A stretch of 64,000 bases of DNA from Hermodice carunculata (taxonomy: Eukaryota > Annelida > Polychaeta > Eunicida > Amphinomidae), in the NCBI GenBank assembly GCA_964020975.1, contig OZ026630.1:62991245-63055244 (forward strand), in the 5' to 3' direction. The notes under the pieces were generated by a model, which saw nothing but the letters and a program-made list of their open reading frames with translations, made no database searches and was not told the DNA's origin. The translations under genes and the position numbers were made by a program. Numbering within the stretch: the first letter of the stretch is position 1; each line of letters begins with the position of its first letter. Shown here one piece after another: positions 12,122-25,193 of this stretch.

Positions 12122-12369
12122 TCAACCCTTTCCCCCTTTAACCAACCAAAATTAACATATGGTCAAATGTCATCTGTGTCAATGGTTTTACTAATACTAA
12201 CAGTTATGAAAAATAACTTGGATGAAAATTGTAAACTAGACCAAGATACATGTAACATGCCAAAGATCAACAGCTTTCCTTGGCATGGGGTGGGTGCTTA
12301 CCCCTGAACCCACACCAATGCAAAGAAAGCTGTTTACTCAGTCTTCATGGGGGGGGGGGGGGGGTTTAA
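12122..12369. mobile_element. TTAA fold-back MITE, copy 5, with a G16 run
   Basis: Starts TCAACCCTTTCCCCCTTTAA and contains TGGTCAAATGTCATCTGTGT and the hairpin ATCAACAGCTTTCCTTGGCA / TGCAAAGAAAGCTGTTTAC. The right tip, normally AAGGGGGAAAGGGTTAA, has become a run of 16 G (12349-12364) followed by TTTAA. The G run probably grew by slippage from the G-rich tip. Confidence 0.85.
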
Positions 12370-12947
12370 AGTTGTATGACAGCATTATACTACCTGATAA
12401 AAAATGTAAAAACAACACTTGATAGAAGTCTGGTGCTACTTCTATGCAAGCTTTTAGTCCTATATACATCAATATGTCACCATCTTTACTTAGACTTAAC
12501 TTTTTGCTACACTTATGATTAAGTAATACAGTGAAACCTGACTTGACCCCCCCCCCCAATGATGACTGAATTAGGGGGGGTTTAAGACAGGTGGTCTTTC
12601 ACAGCAGATATAAATAAGAAGAAAAGTAGTCCTAAAAATGTGATCTTTCAAGACAGGCTCAATGCAACGTATACAACACATATTTTTAAGTCTCTCCATT
12701 TGACAATTAAATATGGGTGGGTGGAGCAACTGCCAAAATACAATACATAGACATATGTAACCTTTATCATATTGGCTTTTCAGACAGCAAAATACTGAAA
12801 AGTTGAAAAAAATCTGCTATACATGTATATTCCTATTGAAGTCAACTTTATAGATGAGCCCAACTCCATACATGTAATGTATAAAATTTCTGCTTTTGAG
12901 ACCAAATGCCTTTGAGCTAGCCCGCAGTTGAGTGTTCTGTCTTAATA
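12370..12947. other. No gene seen; CAGTGAAACCTG half-site and C13 run
   Basis: At 12531 the sequence ACAGTGAAACCTGACTTGAC followed by about 13 C looks like the left tip of a TA-flanked MITE. A partner GGTGGTCTTTCACAG lies near 12590, making a possible very short or deleted copy. The remainder is unremarkable. Confidence 0.4.
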
Positions 12948-13126
12948 CAGTAGTCCCTGTCACGAGAGACCCCTGTCATGAGAGACCACCCTCTCATGAG
13001 AGACCACTTGTCAGATTCCCAAGTCCTATACTTCCCATGTTAATTTACCTGTCATGAAAGACCACCTGTCTCATAAGACCACTTTTTTGTTGCTGTAGGG
13101 GTGGTCTCTGGTGACAGGGACCACTG
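12948..13126. mobile_element. TA-flanked CAGT MITE, copy 1 (Tc1/mariner-like)
   Basis: The left tip CAGTAGTCCCTGTCACGAGAG and the right tip reversed, CAGTGGTCCCTGTCACCAGAG, form a long inverted repeat. The element is bounded on both sides by TA. Internally it has tandem GAGAGACCACC words and ATACTTCCCATGTTAATTTACC. CAGT tips with TA duplication fit the Tc1/mariner/pogo group. It has no open frame. Confidence 0.8.
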
Positions 13127-16100
13127 TACCTTGAAAATGCTTCTTCTAAGTGATCTATTGTCAGATCTTCTCATATCAGAAGCTAACCACTACATGTGCA
13201 TAAAAGTCCAAATTGCAAAATTACTGGATTTCTTGAAACAGTTTCATATTAAAGCATAGTAAATGCCTTTAAGCAGGTCCAAGCATCCTCACTACAAGCT
13301 TATTGAGACAATCATGTTGTATGTGAACCTTGTTCACAATGAGGCAATTTAAAGATGGCTCTCAGTGTACACTGCACTCAGCACACTTGACTTTTATTAG
13401 ACGTACTCAGAAATTGTGGTCTTAATTGAACATATACACTCATGATCTTGTTAATTTCTTGACCACTCTTGAGCACTCCATGCAAAAAAAGAGCTCGTAA
13501 CACCTTTTGAAGATCTGCCATCTGCTTGGCGTGTCTCAAATACAGTGTCAATTGCAGTGGTCAACACCATTGCCTATGACTGCTATTTACACCAAATTTC
13601 CTCCATGTTGAAGCCATAACAATTATGTTATGACTTTTAAGTCCATTGGACAGTGACATGTGAAAAACTAATATTGATTTGTCTCACATTTATATTTCTT
13701 CAATTTTTCAGACACATACACGATCTCTCTGATAAATGAAAACTGTATAGCTGTACGTGGCACATGACTGCAAAGTATATCATGACCTGGGAACTCCTGC
13801 AACTATCACCTCCCTTACTAAATCACTAAGTCCTTCCAGTCTTAGGCCAGAGTTTTGTCAGTGCCATGCCAGTGCATTGACAGCTAATTATCAGGTCTGG
13901 TAACACACTGACAGCCTAGTATCAGTTGTTTACTAACCAGCCATATACCAGTTTCCCCATGCTGAGTTGCAGTTGTCAAAGTCACAGCAAGTCAACTGAC
14001 ACCAAGTGGGATTTCCTCAAAATCCAGATATTAAAATGTCCATTGTCCTACTGCTGTCAGTCAGGTGTCCATGCAGTGTCAGATACTAAAAAGGCACTGA
14101 CACAATTAACTGCCAATTATTTGCCAGGAATGACAGAACAGACTGCCAGTGTGTCATCAGTGTGATGTTAGATTTTTACCAGAAACACCAGCCCGATGTC
14201 AGTTGTTTACTATAATTTGTCCGTTGAATGCAAGTTTGTTGTCAATTATGTATTCAGTAAGGGCAGTATTGTTAAAGCTCTGAACCAGCAGCTAATAATA
14301 ATACCTGGGCCCTGTATGTGTATTATATATGGTCACCTTCATTCTCTTCTAAAAATACATCTCAATTTCTTTATTTTCTAATCAGCAGATCATTTACTCA
14401 TGTCTTTTTTTTTTTCTCCCAATATGCCATCTTTACTGTGGCTCATCATAGATGATATATATACATGGTATAGTATCACCTCCTAGATTGCCACATCATC
14501 AATGCTTTTTCCCAGCATTCCACTCAACATGTGGTCACATTTTTATGGTGGAACCCTCCCTACAAAAACTAGATTCACAGTGGGGATTTTTAACAGTGAT
14601 TTATATGATTTTAGATTGCCACTCCATAATGCAAAAGTAAAATGAATATTGTGGATTGATAGACAAACATCTGAAAGACGTACATCTGCTGTAAATATAT
14701 CATGGTTCCCTTCCTCTCTGTCATAAATCAAAATGGCAGGCTGATTTAAAATTGAGCTCAATATAAACATAATCAGGTTTCTTGCTGCATCATGCTATTT
14801 GTCAGGTGTCTCACATTCTAGAACATAAATCTATTCATCTTTTTTTCCATGTCTTATATAAGTTATTTAGATATAATAGTTTTTTTAATGCATATTTTGA
14901 CCACAGAAATTCTTATGGCCCCAAAAGTGACTAAAACATTGGTGCATTGAAATCCTTGGCTACTAAGCTTGCAGATAATTGCATAAACTAGAACTTCAAA
15001 ACGAGAAATTTTGATGAATTTGACCAGTAGACTGGGCACCTACCTACTTGCTGTACTTTATTGATACATTAAACAACATGAAGGTGAGGTGCATCTTGTG
15101 TGGTGGACCTCTTGGGTGATTTCCCTATATACAAGTTACCAAGTGTTTGTTCACTGCCCAAGAGACAAGAATGCAGCTCTATACATTGCATACTCTGCCA
15201 ACGTGAGGGGCTCAGAACCACCTCTCACCTGACATCTATACTTGCTTTGATATTAAACTGATGAAGAGATATGCTTGCAGGGGGCTGGTGCTTGAGGTGG
15301 AGGAGGAAAAGGTATGAAGCAGAAGAAAATGCTAAGACAAACACATCTGGTCTGTTGTTAGAAACGACGCTAACGTGAGAAATATGCTGGTATTTTTACT
15401 TAGTAAGTTTTGCCAAAAAAAAAAAAAAAGAAGCTAAAACTTTAAGTGGTAGATTTACTTCTCTATTTAACTGATTAAGTTTGGTTATGTTCAAGTGATG
15501 GGGGGGGGTACTTTTATTCGTATAACTAATGTCAAATAAATGTAGGTGATATAATTTTGCATCAGCCTGTCCTGTGTCAAGCCTAATACTGTGAAATTTC
15601 AATTCAGCAAAACCACTTAAGTTTACATATAGCGATCACACGTAACACTTTGACCTTAGAATTCTGCAAAACCACTTTAGTCTTTATATAAAGATCAATT
15701 GAAGCATCTGAGCCACTGTAATGTCTGAATCTCCAGTTACGTAAAGACGTAATACACCACATAAACACAATGGTGACAACATAAATTGTCTTTTACCATG
15801 TAATTAACATCTTTAGAATATAATCATTATACATGTAATAGCACCCACATTTAGTGGATAGACATAACAATAATTTTCTGATGACTCAAAAACAGTGGAT
15901 AATTCATATGGTATTCCATTCAAATAATTCACCTGACTTGTGGGAGTGCATGCACACATACACAGGTACCTTAAGGTGAATTGAAACATACCTTTTGAGC
16001 AAAGTAAGCTTTAAACCCTGCAACTTTCTAGATGTGTCACATCTCTGTCTTACTTAGTTACCATGCACAGGAACAAGTTTCCATACTGTGCAGACTATAC

Positions 16101-17004
16101 ACTAAACTTACCAACTATCAACTGTATATTCAAAACAGTCTTAAACAACCATGCATTACATTTATAATGTAGCAACTTGTACACTGACAAGTCATGAAAT
16201 TGAAATATATAGCATTATCTGCAATATACAGTGTGTAATGAATTCAACACCATCTGACACATTGTATCAAGCCACATGTACACAGGCATGTACATGGATC
16301 AGCTGACTTGGCACCCCATTTATAATTGAAATGACTCCCACTTGTGGTTACAAGAAATAATAGCCACAAATATATGCTGTCAACACACAATACAGCAGTG
16401 ATACTATGGCTTACTGCCAGGTAACAAATCCCCTGAGTAGAAAGAATCAGTAATCCATCTTTCATGGTGGCTTCTCATTTCACCTTTCATCAGAGTGGCA
16501 TGAAAAAAATGATGACATTTTGCTGCGGAGTACAGAGTGACGGCTGTCTGTAACCCTATAGGCTTACAATAAAAAGTTTTGAATTTGCATATAGCAATTG
16601 ATCCAACTCATGCAGGAAATATTCACAGAATGAATGAAGGCAAAGTGTTGACAATGTCACAAGTACAATGGTCCCAACAACCTTAAACTCAGCCAGTGAT
16701 GGCAATACCACATTGGCACTCAACATTGAACTCATCTAAGATTCTAATGAGATGCTTCAACATTACAAGTTTCATGATGGTAGCTCCACATCTTGAAAAA
16801 AGGGTTATTGTGCACACAAGGTTAACAGATCCATGCATACACAGACATGACAACAACATCCCATCAGCTGATAAGGACGAGGTGGTAAAAACTGCTACAC
16901 AACCTCACTGATAGTACCGTAACATTCTGTGCTTTGAATGAATATTGTGATGTATTGACTGATTAGGGTTGTTACCCGACTTATTCACCATTCGATAAGT
17001 CCTA
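13127..17004. other. No gene seen
   Basis: Nearly 4 kb without a supportable gene. The part at 13850-14200 is rich in CAGTGTCAG/TGACAG words, an irregular short-motif repetition. A run of 12 A lies near 15416 and a G8 run near 15501. Open frames here have no domains or paired splice sites. Confidence 0.5.
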
Positions 17005-17131
<127 letters not shown>

Positions 17132-17420
17132 TATTTAAAATGAGTTTTATTCTGTCATGACATTTGTATTGATGGCTCACTGGAAATAGGAGAGTGCTCA
17201 ACACTGTCATTTTGTTGTTACTGTATATGGGGTACATATTATTCTGGCCATCAATCTGTGTAAAGAATGAGAAAATTATTTTCAGTGTATATTTTTACAC
17301 ATTAATTTCTTCCATAAGACTGTTCGTTACCTTGTAATTAAATCAACATCATCTTAGCTTTTATAAGAATAATCACATGATGCCCAGTTTGCTTAGGCTA
17401 TCAAAAATAGGTCTTTTGTG

Positions 17421-18318
<898 letters not shown>

Positions 18319-18502
18319 CAGTCTCCCCGCGTACTGCTGTCTCTCAGGCAAGACCACTCCAAAGAGCTGTTGACCACCCCTCTTGAAAGACCACCCAATT
18401 TTTTAGGATACTTTGCCTTTTTTATACTTCCTATGAAAGACAATCTGTTTTGAGACCACAATTTGGTCATCCCACCAGGTGATCTTTTGAAACAGACTAC
18501 TG
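18319..18502. mobile_element. TA-flanked CAGT MITE, copy 2 (decayed)
   Basis: Left tip CAGTCTCCCCGCGTACTGC and right tip AACAGACTACTG followed by TA. Inside are GACCACTCC, TTGAAAGACCACCC and TATACTTCCTATGAAAGAC, matching the internal words of the copy at 12.9 kb. Confidence 0.6.
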
Positions 18503-18894
18503 TACTATAATACAATAAAATTTTAAATAGTTGTTACATGCTGACCACACTACAGTGTAACAGGCAACAGCTGAAATCATATGTTGCACATGCTTTGTAT
18601 TTTGTTTTAAACTTCATTTTATTATATTACCTTTGTACAAAACAGGTACTTTTATGAAAAATCCCCAATACCTTTTTGCACATGCATTTCATCTTGAATT
18701 TCAAGATATATATCCAAAATTTCACACAAAAAAACAACACATTTTTACCCAAAACATGTGTGCGTGTTTCAGCAAATCTGAGTTTTGAGCTCCACCCATA
18801 GTGTAGAGAGATTCCACAATGTCTTGCAATAATGTGGAAACAGGTTTCTCAGCTTAACAATGCACAAATCTGTTGTATCTGGTCTAAACATGAA

Positions 18895-18982
18895 GTTGCT
18901 TTGGATGGCTGCATGCTCCCTTCAAGTAGATGACAATTTTCATACAGGCACTTTGGGGGCAATTGGAGCAGGAAAGAGTTAA
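18895..18982. mobile_element. TTAA fold-back MITE, right-end fragment
   Basis: Only the right end is recognisable: TGGAGCAGGAAAGAGTTAA, equivalent to the family GAGCAGGAAAGGGTTAA tip of copy 1. Confidence 0.45.
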
Positions 18983-19734
18983 GTAATGTGTAAGTGCACA
19001 AAAACTGATTAGAATGTTGTGTAAAACACTAACACTGATTCCAAGAATTAATACATGTAATTCTGGCAAGTGTCTAGTTGCCAAAAGGTGTGAGAGGCAC
19101 TGATGAGGCCTGCAGGAACCCTAAAGAGGAGGAAACCACTCGTTTACTCAGAGATTGATGGTAGGTCATGGTAATGGCTTCTCGTGCATGCTGTGCCAAT
19201 TTTTTTTCTTGGCATTTACTTGCACTACCCAGAAATGAAACCATGACTAGAAAGATACACAATATTTATTATGTGATCCACACGCTAAGAAAGTATCATT
19301 TACAGTCTATTTATAACTGACAAATCAGGCCATCACTTAGAACTGACATATGATGAGACATTTCAGTGGTGTACATGAGCCCACAAGATCATTTTGAAAT
19401 AAAGGATAATAAAGACTTAATGTTCCATGGCATACCTGTATGTATACATGTATATTAGTCCTGATTTGTATGGGTCAAGTTTCACAGCACACCAGCAAGG
19501 CACATGGAAATTATAGTCAATCATTTAATTGAAAAATATCAAGGGGATCCCAATTCGTGACATGATGACCTAGTTTTACTATGACATATAACTCAAAGCC
19601 TGATGTCTATGTGCAGTTTCAAGACATGATGTCACAAGCTGTTTGGGAAATAACATAAAAAAAGTATAAACAAGTGGCCTAAGGAGCCCTAATGCTCTGC
19701 TCACATATAAACAGATGACCATATCATAATAAAA
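18983..19734. other. No gene seen
   Basis: No coding, RNA or clear repeat signal. Confidence 0.4.
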
Positions 19735-20535
19735 ATTGTTTCCTGAAACATAATCCCTCTGTGACCTCAGGAGAGTAGTTCAAAGTCATTCACACTGTGT
19801 AACATCAAACTTCGCATGATACACCTTAATGGTACATTTGGTATCATTTACCTGATTCTCAAAATATTGAATTAAGTTTCCTTAAGTTCTTAATGACCTT
19901 GAAAATTTGTCAAGGTCACCCAAATTTTACAGCACCTAATGCATACTTCATGTAAATTTTGCAGTGGCATCTCATTTCATTACCCCACACTAATAATTTT
20001 TTTTTATTATTATGATGTTAGTCCCAATTAACACCACCAGTGGCATCATGACTCCATGTCAGATTTTTGTGTGCATAATGTTCCTGTAATGGTACATGCA
20101 TATGGATAATCATCACCAAAAAATCATTTCCTGAAGTGTAATCCATTTATGACCTTGAGAAAATAGGTCAAGGTCATCCATATTATGCAATTTTGAACTT
20201 CCACATACAATATACATTTGTGATACATTTGGTAGCTTTATTTTTTCTCAAAATGTTGAATTTATTATGTTATCAACACATTTTGGTCCATATCTTCCAT
20301 ACTGCCACAGGTGGCACCAACAAATTTTGGTGTGATTTTCTTTTTGTTTTTGTTTTGTTTTGCTTTTGTTGTTGTTGTTTTTAACCTGAGCAACATTCCT
20401 ACAAAGTTTTGTGATGATTTATGGAAAAACAGCATTTCTCAAAATTTTCCCATTTTGGTCCATGTATTAGATAATATTAAGTGGCACCACCAATATCAAA
20501 CTCCCTCTAGATTTTCATACCCCTTATAGGTCTCA
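19735..20535. repeat. TGACCTT-type repeat, two units of about 370 bp
   Basis: Unit 1 begins AATTGTTTCCTGAAACATAATCCCTCTGTGACC. Unit 2, at about 20112, begins ATCATTTCCTGAAGTGTAATCC...GACCTTGAG. Both contain TGGTACATTTGGTA-like and TCTCAAAATRTTGAATT blocks, then a word like CCACCAGTGGCA/CCACAGGTGGCA. Within each, TGACCTTG / CAAGGTCA words recur, relating them to the 54-56 kb arrays. Confidence 0.6.
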
Positions 20536-21100
20536 AAACTTACATGTTATTACCTTGAAATCAACCTGTGAATGGACATGACAAATTGTACAAGCTCTAG
20601 ATTTGTAATCTTTGATCAGCAGAGCTAACAGACACAAATTCTTCACACAAAAAATTCAATCCCAGTTCCACCTGTCAAAAAACTCAAAGTTTAGCAGTGC
20701 ATGTGCCCAGAAGTGTCCTTATGCAATTCTGAAGAACAATGGCTGAGCATTTTCAAAAATTTCTGAAGATTTCCTAACAAAAAATGAACAAAAAGTGATT
20801 AAAAAATAAGAAAATTACTGGAACTTAGAGCATTTCAACAAAATGGGTACAGAAAAATAATTTAAAAGAAAAAAATCACTGAAGCATGACCTACTGAATG
20901 AATGTGATAGAGATCCACCCATGATATATCCCAAGTCACTTTTATATGATCCAATTCTGGAGAAAAGTACATATTCAATGTTCATGTACATGTATTTACA
21001 TTGGTGATATCCCCATTTATCCCATTTTTTGTAAATATTTAGGCTTCTGATTGGTTGAAAGCTATTCACTATACATCACATTTCGTGGTCTTGACTTCCC
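20536..21100. other. No gene; diffuse repeat resembling the 43-kb unit
   Basis: Blocks such as CCCAGAAGTGTCCTTATGCAATTCTGAAG and TTCTGAAGATTTCCTAACAAAAAATGAACAAAAAGTGATTAAAAA resemble parts of the 531-bp unit at 42.9-44 kb. The remainder is unique. Confidence 0.35.
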
Positions 21101-21138
21101 ATTGCTATATTCAATGCTCCTCATTGAAGATATAGCAA
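21101..21138. other. Imperfect hairpin near a possible gene start
   Basis: TTGCTATATTCAATG and CATTGAAGATATAGCAA form a stem of about 15 bp with a 2-base bulge and a loop CTCCT. Confidence 0.7.
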
Positions 21139-21379
21139 TTATAGTAAAAGACTGCTCCCATAATGCAATTTAGCTCATTCCCCTTGTCAGAAGACAAGAA
21201 AATAGCAAATTTACTTGCCACTGGGAGGCATCTTGGGAGACAGGCTGGAAAACACAGGTTTGCTCGTCTTATTGTCTGTTTACATCAGGGCTGGCAGTGA
21301 AAGAGAGCTTTATAGTTTGGAAACTTTCGAAGTGAGGAGTAGGTGTCATCATGGGGTTTGTTTTACATTTCTGATGCAG

Positions 21380-21567
21380 GATGTCCGTTGTTGCAATACT
21401 TGTAAGGATTTCCCTTGGTTTGTATGGTGGTCTAGCTGCAACTGTTTATTTTACAATCACTGGGACTGAATATAATGCTCCAGTTTATTTCCACTTCAGT
21501 TACACACTGGCAGGTGGTTTAACTAAGGCAAGCTTTTCAGCTGGACAGGGTACATTCTGGTTCAGGG
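21380..21567 (+). CDS. Possible exon of a small membrane protein, unknown
   Basis: A good acceptor (TTTTACATTTCTGATGCAG) is followed by G and ATG at 21381. The frame begins MSVVAILVRISLGLYGGLAA and continues with a hydrophobic span to about residue 27, then YFHFSYTLAGGL. A donor-like CAGGG|GTACGTC lies at 21567/21568. One or two membrane segments are plausible. The surrounding 21.2-21.6 kb shows no repeat-family words, so it may be host single-copy sequence. I do not recognise the family. The frame remains open to a stop near 21648, so the donor is not compelled. Confidence 0.3.
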
Positions 21568-21649
21568 GTACGTCAAATTGTTCAAATTTGAACTTGTACT
21601 ATACCAATTTAGTAATTATGTTTGGTTTGACAGGTATTCTTTATTTCTA

Positions 21650-22089
21650 ATGAAGCCCTGCATTCATAGGCAAAACTTCACTTATTTAGCTAATACATCA
21701 TTTGCTAAATCCATATTTATTCATTATTATGTGGGTTGTCTTTGCTGAATATTTAGCTTAGACAAGGAGCCGCTACTCAGAGAGACATGTACGAGTACAA
21801 GTTATGATACATGTTCTGAGTAGTTACCCACTGAAGACCCTTTAATTTATTTGGGCTAATACAGCCAATGTCAACATTCTACAGAGGAACATGTGCAATA
21901 TGGGCTACAGTGCTTCCATATGTATATAGGTTAGACAGGGACACGTTATTTTATGGAGAGTAAAGAGTTTGGACTGTGGAATAGCATAATGACTACCCGG
22001 AAGTGGTTCTGGACAAAAAGACACAAATACAATTAAAAGGCAGTCAGAGTTTGCTGTATCCATGCCCCCCTAGCCTCATTTATAGCCTG
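21650..22089. other. No gene seen
   Basis: Unique-looking; no coding or repeat signal beyond ACATGTACGAGTAC words. Confidence 0.4.
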
Positions 22090-22490
22090 GCTTATCACAG
22101 GTCTCATTTTGGAATGACTGTAGTCAATAAAAATAAGCTATCACCATGAACCAGTTACTTGACCTAGTGACCAACTTTTATGCAGGACACCCTCTTGTGT
22201 CCAGATACACAGGTGTGTAAAGTTTTATGATTCTAAGTCAAAGCACAACAGAATTACAGCCTGGAAATGATTTGATAAGGGTATGTGACTCTGACCCAGA
22301 TACTGGACCTAGTGACCTACTTTTGGTACATGACACATCCTTATGTCCAGATGCACCTGTGTGTAAAGATTCATTAATCTAAGTTGAAGGACAAGCAAAT
22401 TATAGACCTGACACGAAAAGCGGAGGAACAGACGCACACACGCAATTACTATATGCCTTTCCTTCAGTAGTAGGGGGGCATAATTAAAAT
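22090..22490. repeat. GACCTAGTGACC dispersed repeat, two units
   Basis: Two units of about 165 bp carry CTTGACCTAGTGACCAACTTTT...TGTCCAGATACACAGGTGTGTAAAG and GGACCTAGTGACCTACTTTT...TGTCCAGATGCACCTGTGTGTAAAG. The stretch ends GACGCACACACGCAATTACTATATG...GGGGGGCATAATTA. The same ending style recurs at 61.1-61.2 kb and 56.1 kb, which suggests a dispersed family with a common terminus. Confidence 0.65.
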
Positions 22491-22579
22491 AAACCAAAAA
22501 TGGGATAAAATCATCAGTCAATGGTTTGGAGTGGTTTACAGCATATAGCTCACACTTGGGAAGATGCATTCCACTCAGC

Positions 22580-22925
22580 TATCACCTCCTGGAACACAGC
22601 TTCCTTAACACGTATGCTTGAGCTTGTGGTATCACTTTTTGGTACTGTTCAGAAGATGGTTGTAGGAGTTCTTTTGATGTTGATAATTTTATCCTTCTGT
22701 TTTCTATTGATTTTATCCAGTTTAAAGGCATCAGTAATGATTGGCTTCATAATCAGATCTTGATGTTTTCTCTTAATGTGTTTCCTAGCTCAAATTGTCC
22801 AGTCTTTTACATGTTGTATTGCACATTGGACATTTATAGTGTGCTGGATCGTTGTGTTGGCATGTGATGCACTGTTTCAGATTTTTCCACCTCTTGCACT
22901 TTCCAAAGACTACAGGTCCCCAGAA
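22580..22925 (-). pseudogene. Zinc-finger-like remnant
   Basis: On the minus strand a frame reads GKCKRWKNLKQCITCQHND, then YKCPMCNTTCKRLDNLS, then a stop. In a neighbouring frame RKHIKRKHQDLIMKPI and a lysine-rich tail follow. The CxxC...H(x4)H arrangement across the frame change looks like a decayed C2H2-type zinc finger. It lies just 3' of a minus-strand LINE. It could be a piece of a transposon-encoded zinc-finger protein or a processed host pseudogene; the similarity is weak. Confidence 0.3.
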
Positions 22926-23885
22926 TTACTACATTTCTTCCCATCAGTTCAGGCCTAATGGTTGTATTATATTAAGTTCATCTATCCATTACCTCCCCCA
23001 CATTGCCACATAATACATTATCATTGCTTCTGATCAGGTCTATGTCTATGCCAAGTACAGATAAGTCCATGATATGGTATAGTCATTGAAATGAGTAGAC
23101 ACACTTTAAATTAATTTATCTCTAATATCAAAACAATGTCCATGGAATCATGAGCCTTGTGTCTTGGATGTTTGGCCAACATGTTGTATGCCACATGTTT
23201 TTTTTTTTTTTTTTTTCATTTTTTTTTCATTCTATGACATATATAACATTGTTTGGTTGGCACATGCTGTAGCGTTTGAATGTACATGTATATGTTTTGT
23301 TTATGGTTTTGCTGATAAAAGTTGTTCTTTCACTTGAGTACTTGGGCATTGTAGAATACCTTTCTGGCTTCAGTTAGGAAGTATAACTTTATGTTCCGTA
23401 ATAATCCAAGTTTGCGACTTACTGTGCTGGCTATTTTAGTAATGTGGTCATTCCCTAAGAGTCATTCCATGTCATGTCATTTGATATCTGAACTCCAAGT
23501 AGTTTTTCCTAGGGTGACATTGTCTGGGACATCATCATTCAGTTTTATCTCGAACAGTTGATCATGTGCGAATAAGTGGCTTTTTTGCCTTTGCAGTGAT
23601 GAGCATATATTTAGTTTTTTTGACGTTGATTTTCATTCTACATGTACTTTGTTTACACCACTGGCTCACAGATTCCATATCTAAGTTTAACTTCTCTTGT
23701 AGTTACTTTGTTGTTTTGGCTGACAGTGACAGGGTTGAATCATCTGTATACGTATCCAATTCTCCACATTTCATTTGCAGCGGTAGGTCACTTATAAATG
23801 AAGTAAACAACAAAGGTCCAAAGATTGACCCTTGAGGTACACCACATGTCCCAGGTGTGGCTTCTGACAATACGCAGTATGCATA

Positions 23886-24212
23886 TTAATTTCCCGTCAC
23901 AAAGCACGGGTTTGATGCCCAGCAATCACGGGGGATATGCGGGTCACATCACTGTCACAGACAGGCCATATCCTCATTTCTCACGAAATTAGCATTTTTT
24001 GAAAAATTTAAGTTCACAAATGCCAAACTGGTATTCTTCAAGTACTTCCCGAGCCAAATATAAGAAAAATTTCCATATGCCTTCAATGAGTATTCTGTAT
24101 TTCCAAAATATTAGTAATATCCCACTTGTCCCCACAGGCACCGATCCGTATCTCACTATACCTCATCAAGTGAGACTAGGCAATCAGGTATGCTGTTGGG
24201 GCGGGAACTTAA
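23886..24212. mobile_element. TTAA/8-bp-flanked MITE nested in the LINE
   Basis: The inserted block begins TTAATTTCCCG and ends CGGGAACTTAA, an 11-bp inverted repeat with one mismatch. Identical TATGCATA octamers lie directly outside (23878-23885 and 24213-24220). The insert separates the LINE frame KQLTVFKGQ from GVPQGS. Either the octamer is an 8-bp target duplication (hAT-like) or TTAA is the duplication and the octamers are chance palindromes. No open frame. Confidence 0.75.
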
Positions 24213-24942
24213 TATGCATATCTCCTATTGGCCTTTGAAAACAGTTAGTTGTTTTCTTCTTGTTAGTTAGGATGTGAACCATGTTAAAGTAGCATTGTCA
24301 CAATGATATAGTTCTAATTTACCTAGCAATGCTACATGTATGTGGTTGATCAAGTCAAAGGCCTTACCGAGATCAATTAGTGCTACTCCATTTAACAAAA
24401 TTTTATCTTTTGTAGAGGCCCATTTAGTAGTGATATTTACCAAGGCTGTCTCACAAAAGAATACTTTTCTAAATCCAGACTGAGCCATATGCAATAAGTC
24501 ATGGATTTTCAGGAAAGTGTATAATACATCATGTATGTGCCTTTCCAGTACTTTAGAAACTACTGACAGGCTAGAAATGGGCCGATAGTTTTTTTTGTTC
24601 TTGTTTAGGGCCATGTTTGTGTAGTGCCACTACTTCGGCTGTTTTCCATCCATCTGGGAATATACCTGTCTTGATTGACATGATATAGGTGAGAGAACTT
24701 CCAGGGGCTATCAATGGTGCTGCTAGCTTCAGTAGTTTCATCAGTACTCCATGTAAACCCATTGATTTGTGTGGATTTAGAGAAAGCAGTTGTGTCTCTA
24801 CAAATAACGGAGTCACAGAGGGTGGTGTAAATTTCCGATCTTCTGGTAATTTGCTCCTTATGTAATCTCTCAAACTCCTGTGAGAATGTTCCTCAATGTC
24901 ATCATCAAATTGTACTGTTGACTTAATCCTGTAAAAAACCTG

Positions 24943-25193
24943 TTAACTCCTTCCATACTATGGTGACAGGCATTGGTCAGTGGTTCTGGCACTGCCTGAC
25001 AAGTCATGTTGTAGCTGCCCTTGTGGCAGGTGCAGCATGACTTGCCAGGCAGTGCCAGAACCACTGACGTAAGACTATAGGAATGTTGGTACTTGAATGA
25101 AAGCTCTTTTCATGAAGAATTTAAATATGCAATTGCCGTCTTAAATCTTGGTAAATGTACAGAAAAGTCAGGGACTAGTATGGAATGAGTTAA
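24943..25193. mobile_element. TTAA fold-back MITE with long hairpin, nested in the LINE
   Basis: Terminal repeats are TTAACTCCTTCCATACTA and TAGTATGGAATGAGTTAA, 18 bp with one mismatch. Inside, CAGTGGTTCTGGCACTGCCT and its reverse complement form a stem of over 25 bp (24980-25070) with one mismatch. It interrupts the minus-strand LINE upstream of its RT core. TTAA ends again suggest a piggyBac-type mover, but the tips and hairpin differ from the main family. Confidence 0.85.
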
